A DNA stretch of 6,187 nucleotides from Patescibacteria group bacterium (GTDB taxonomy: Bacteria; Patescibacteriota; Patescibacteriia; Veblenbacterales; UBA10138), in contig DOPF01000082.1 in the NCBI GenBank assembly GCA_003512705.1, positions 212 through 6,398 of the forward strand, read 5' to 3'. Of the stretch, positions 4,315-6,187 are shown one piece after another. A program made the translations under genes and the position numbers. Position 1 is the stretch's first letter. Each line of letters begins with the position of its first letter. The notes under the pieces were generated by a model. That model saw only the letters and a list, made by a program, of their open reading frames with translations, made no database searches and was not told the origin of the DNA.

Positions 4315-4367
4315 GCAATCCGCCCGCGGCGGATAGGTCGCGGGTTCAACTCCCGCTCTCGGCTCCA
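4315..4367 (+). pseudogene. 3' part of the interrupted tRNA-Thr-type gene
   Basis: After GCA (end of the D-stem and base 26) come a 17-nt 5+7+5 hairpin in the anticodon-arm position (ATCCG-CCCGCGG-CGGAT), the variable loop AGGTC, a perfect T-arm GCGGG-TTCAACT-CCCGC, the acceptor strand TCTCGGC, T and CCA. Joined to 4178-4200 it gives exactly 76 nt with every stem paired. The anticodon loop, however, has C where U33 is required, and it is part of the TCCGCC-NNN-GGCGGA palindrome. The formal anticodon CGC would be alanine, not threonine. The body is tRNA-Thr-like, so the anticodon arm was probably replaced by the palindrome and the tRNA is unlikely to decode normally. Confidence 0.8.
4319..4333. 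repeat. palindrome TCCGCC-CGC-GGCGGA
   Basis: Perfect 6-bp arms, extended to 7 by an outer A-T pair. It occupies the exact position and size of the anticodon arm of the interrupted tRNA-Thr-type gene. Same core as 922-936 and 4392-4406. Confidence 0.82.
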
Positions 4368-4384
4368 GAAGGGGTGGGGTAAAG

Positions 4385-4419
4385 AGGTCGGTCCGCCTGA
4401 GGCGGACCCGCTGGCTCCA
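4385..4419 (+). pseudogene. 3' fragment of a further tRNA-Thr-like gene
   Basis: AGGTCG, then a perfect hairpin, then CCCGCT and GGCTCCA copy the variable loop, T-stem 3' strand and tRNA end of the fragment just upstream (4335-4367). The T-loop and much of the T-stem are replaced by the palindrome at 4390-4408, and three bases (CTC) of the acceptor strand are missing. Nothing convincing of its 5' half is seen in 4368-4384. Confidence 0.6.
4390..4408. repeat. palindrome GGTCCGCC-TGA-GGCGGACC
   Basis: Perfect 8-bp arms around a TGA loop, the longest exact palindrome of the CCGCC/GGCGG family in this window. It sits in the T-arm position of a tRNA-Thr-like 3' fragment. Confidence 0.82.
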
Positions 4420-4431
4420 GTACTGTACCGT

Positions 4432-4466
4432 AAACTCAAGTCGGGTTTGGCGTCGACAGTTTTTTT
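4432..4466 (+). terminator. possible Rho-independent terminator after the tRNA locus
   Basis: AAACT (4432-4436) and GTCG (4440-4443) pair with CGAC (4454-4457) and AGTTT (4458-4462), nine pairs with a 3-nt bulge, followed by a run of T ending at 4466. It stands at the end of the plus-strand tRNA locus, 10 nt before the converging isomerase gene ends. The stem is weak in GC, so the call is tentative. Confidence 0.45.
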
Positions 4467-4475
4467 GTGCACAAC

Positions 4476-5618
4476 TTAATTACCCGATTCTTCAAGCTTT
4501 AGTAACATCCAAACACTAGCCTTACTTTTTTCATCCTGTAGCCACTTATCAAAGTCAAACACTTTAACTAAAATATGACTGGCCGCCAGATCGGTTACCT
4601 GATAACCTTCGTCATTAGGCACCGGCTCGCGCTTAATAATATGCCAACCAAATATTGTTTGTACTGGGGGTGATACTTCGCCAATCTCCAACTTAAGAAG
4701 CGCTTCCTCAAATTCGGGCACCATTACGCCTCTTTCAAATACTCCTAGGTAGCCGCCATAAAGGGCGTTAGTCTCATCTTGTGAGTAAACACGGGCCGCT
4801 TCTGAAAATTCCATGCCCGCATTTATTTCAGCGGCGACTTTATTTATATTATCAGCGGCCGCGGTTTGAGCCGATTGATTCTGCTGAAACCATGCCTCTA
4901 TTTGTTGGCGCTGTAAATAAGGTTTAATAACCTTGACTTCAAATTGAGCCAGTGACCAATTGTAATTTTCCTTAATAAATAATTCCATTTCCGGGGGCGA
5001 ACCAAAATCCTGAGCAATCCTAGACAGCTCGTCAGTAACCATTTGATCGGCGACTATAATATTATTTCGACTGGCGAAGTCGGCTACGAGCGCCTCATTT
5101 ACCATCCGCTCTGCCACCGCCGTTTCTATTTGCTTCTCGTCAATATCAACCGACGAATTGCTGGCCAGTTGGGCTCGGATATAAAATTCAGTCAGTGTCT
5201 GCACGTCGTCCGTAAAATCGCTCAAGGGCAGCATCTGTCCGTTCACAATTGCGGCTGGCCAGGGCAAAAACCGCGCCAAGGCTGGCGATGATTTATATAA
5301 TTCCGCCTGATAAAAAATCAGAACAAAACCTGCCAATACGAGTACCACGCCCAGGGGACCAATAATCGGCCAACGTAGGCGCGCCGACCGACGCTTTGAC
5401 AAATTTTCCATTGGCACAGTTACGGTGGCTTTATTAGAATCAGTTGCAGCAGCCACGGGTACTTTGGCCTTGGGACTTTCCTTTTTGGTTGGATCTCCCC
5501 AAACAAATCGCTTTACCTGCTGGCCGGCGCTTCGGCCGGAAAACTTATACTGCGAGATTTCATCCAGAATACTGGAGCGCAGGTCTTTGGATTCGGGTTG
5601 TGATTTTTTTTCAGGCAT
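4476..5618 (-). CDS. membrane-anchored SurA/PrsA-type peptidyl-prolyl isomerase
   Basis: The 380-residue protein has a polar, charged cytoplasmic N-terminus (1-82), one membrane helix (about 84-103, IIGPLGVVLVLAGFVLIFYQ), a SurA-N-like helical chaperone region (about 122-250: AIVNGQMLPLSDF, ERMVNEALVADFA) and a parvulin-type rotamase domain (about 256-330: FSEAARVYSQDE, GGYLGVFERGVMVPEFEEALLKL, FGWHIIKRE). It would catalyse proline isomerisation and aid folding of exported proteins outside the membrane. The C-terminal tail contains ASHILVK (346-352), a motif that usually begins a rotamase domain, but no second domain follows, as if a repeat was reduced to one strand and a helix. The ATG at 5618 lies 6 nt after the stop of the FtsB-like gene, so the two are probably co-transcribed. 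No Shine-Dalgarno is seen. Confidence 0.9.
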   Translation of the reverse strand: MPEKKSQPESKDLRSSILDEISQYKFSGRSAGQQVKRFVWGDPTKKESPKAKVPVAAATDSNKATVTVPMENLSKRRSARLRWPIIGPLGVVLVLAGFVLIFYQAELYKSSPALARFLPWPAAIVNGQMLPLSDFTDDVQTLTEFYIRAQLASNSSVDIDEKQIETAVAERMVNEALVADFASRNNIIVADQMVTDELSRIAQDFGSPPEMELFIKENYNWSLAQFEVKVIKPYLQRQQIEAWFQQNQSAQTAAADNINKVAAEINAGMEFSEAARVYSQDETNALYGGYLGVFERGVMVPEFEEALLKLEIGEVSPPVQTIFGWHIIKREPVPNDEGYQVTDLAASHILVKVFDFDKWLQDEKSKASVWMLLKLEESGN

Positions 5619-5624
5619 ATTAAT

Positions 5625-6005
5625 TTATCGTTTAAAAAAATAATTCCACCATTCTTGCCAATTTTCCTCATAAGTATTACCACCCGCAGTTGATGAATCG
5701 GCTTGGTCTCCGGCCCCGGGCAGGATTACCACTTGCTCGCCCGGAAGTCTTAAATTTAATCGCAAACGCGCTTCCCGCTCCATAAAATCAGCTGTGCCAA
5801 AATAATTCATTAGCTCATCAAGTTCTTGATTTTTTTGCTCATTACTGGATATTTTACCCCGCAGATCATCAATTTCTTTTGCCAGTTCCTGATTCCGCCG
5901 CCAACCGTTTACTAGCGCCACCCCCACGGCAATTACCGCTACCAGAGCTAATATTAGAAAAAAACGAGAAGTAACCACGGCCCAAAAACGCCCACTTGAA
6001 TTCAT
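5625..6005 (-). CDS. FtsB/DivIC-family septum formation protein
   Basis: The 126-residue protein has a short N-terminus, one membrane helix (about 14-34, FFLILALVAVIAVGVALVNG), a coiled coil (about 35-66, EIDDLRGKISSNEQKNQELDEL), then FMEREARLRLNLRLPGEQVVILPG (about 74-97), matching the conserved E-REAR-LG-PGE-V segment of FtsB/DivIC proteins. These form a divisome complex that activates septal peptidoglycan synthesis. The tail is polar and ends in aromatic NWQEWWNYFFKR. The family has several poorly separable members, so no symbol is given. The ATG at 6005 has no Shine-Dalgarno; an extended -10 ends 7 nt before it, pointing to a nearly leaderless mRNA. The isomerase gene follows after 6 nt. 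Confidence 0.87.
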   Translation of the reverse strand: MNSSGRFWAVVTSRFFLILALVAVIAVGVALVNGWRRNQELAKEIDDLRGKISSNEQKNQELDELMNYFGTADFMEREARLRLNLRLPGEQVVILPGAGDQADSSTAGGNTYEENWQEWWNYFFKR

Positions 6006-6012
6006 GTTGCTA

Positions 6013-6021
6013 ATTATATCA
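6013..6021 (-). promoter_or_regulatory. extended -10 promoter of the FtsB-like gene
   Basis: The minus strand reads TGATATAAT, a perfect -10 with the TGn extension, and no good -35. It ends 7 nt before the ATG at 6005, so the transcript would have a leader of only 0-2 nt. This fits the missing Shine-Dalgarno. Confidence 0.6.
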
Positions 6022-6031
6022 CACTTTTTAA

Positions 6032-6060
6032 TTGCTTATTGTATGAGACTTTTGTAAACT
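6032..6060 (+). promoter_or_regulatory. possible promoter of the small membrane-peptide gene
   Basis: TTGCTT (6032-6037) and TAAACT (6055-6060) are 17 nt apart. The spacing is ideal but both hexamers are imperfect. The expected start is about 5 nt before the ATG at 6072. It would be divergent from the promoter of the FtsB-like gene. Confidence 0.3.
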
Positions 6061-6071
6061 TAATAAAGGAT

Positions 6072-6170
6072 ATGAGAGCGCGCACTCGTCAAAAAATTTG
6101 GTTAATAGTATCGATCATCGTTGTCTTAGGATTGGTACTTTTTACTATTGCTCCCGGACTTAGTTTTTAG
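6072..6170 (+). CDS. 32-residue membrane peptide, hypothetical
   Basis: The frame runs from ATG to a TAG stop. It encodes a basic start (MRARTRQK), a single hydrophobic helix (about 10-26, WLIVSIIVVLGLVLFTI) and a short tail (APGLSF). The positive-inside arrangement predicts an inner-membrane peptide with its N-terminus in the cytoplasm. An AAAGGA precedes the ATG by 1 nt, too close for a good ribosome site. It diverges from the FtsB-like gene across a 66-nt spacer. Function is unknown. A real gene is plausible because the peptide is well formed and fills otherwise empty sequence, but a frame this short could also be chance. Confidence 0.5.
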   Translation: MRARTRQKIWLIVSIIVVLGLVLFTIAPGLSF

Positions 6171-6187
6171 AATCACGCCCCAAGACG

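Noticed and set aside
4233..4472. Minus-strand open frame of 79 codons across the tRNA-Thr locus
   Set aside because: It contains MVGIEPTTYGLRYRCSTN, the well-known false peptide made by translating the antisense of a tRNA-Thr gene.
1..6187. Recoded UGA, as in Gracilibacteria/Absconditabacteria
   Set aside because: No gene here ends in TGA, which made me look, but all genes are full length under the standard code without in-frame TGA; eight stops are too few to conclude anything.

Overview
The window looks like chromosomal DNA from a Patescibacteria (CPR) bacterium, probably of the Parcubacteria type. This rests on family resemblance and layout: a compact FtsE/FtsX pair, a short FtsB/DivIC protein with an acidic and aromatic tail, a membrane-anchored SurA/PrsA-type foldase, an RlpA-like barrel protein with a Cys-Ala-Cys motif, AT-rich spacers, almost no Shine-Dalgarno sequences, and short CCGCC...GGCGG palindromes. 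No marker gene fixes the taxon, and the standard code works throughout (all stops are TAA or TAG).

Layout: most genes are on the minus strand. Reading that strand from the right end: an FtsB/DivIC-like septum protein and a peptidyl-prolyl isomerase (4476-6005); an RlpA-like secreted protein (2780-3880); ftsE and ftsX (1081-2683); then a tRNA-Gln/GIY-YIG nuclease locus (503-1078) and a NUDIX hydrolase (6-488). A tRNA-Gly/tRNA-Thr locus on the plus strand (about 3938-4466) lies between the RlpA-like gene and the isomerase. A 32-codon membrane-peptide ORF (6072-6170, plus) diverges from the FtsB-like gene. The protein genes form a cell-envelope and division set: FtsEX controls septal wall hydrolysis, the FtsB/DivIC-like protein belongs to the divisome, the RlpA-like protein probably binds or cuts peptidoglycan, and the isomerase folds exported proteins.

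The most interesting part is the tRNA DNA. All three intact tRNA genes (Gln-UUG, Gly-CCC, Thr-CGU) sit inside or beside a broken copy of their own family. Removing exactly 114 nt (4201-4314) from the tRNA-Thr locus leaves a canonical 76-nt cloverleaf with every stem paired, and those 114 nt consist of a complete tRNA-Thr(CGU) flanked by inverted repeats: a tRNA inside a tRNA. In the tRNA-Gln locus, a 5' half with its own strong promoter and a 3' half are separated, apparently at the anticodon loop, by a segment holding a GIY-YIG nuclease gene and a whole tRNA-Gln. Short palindromes, including the core TCCGCC-NNN-GGCGGA, occupy or interrupt the D-arm, anticodon arm, T-arm and acceptor junction of the broken copies. 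This suggests a palindromic element family that accumulates in tRNA genes, with intact copies carried in alongside. Whether the interrupted genes are dead, or yield processed tRNAs, cannot be decided from sequence alone.
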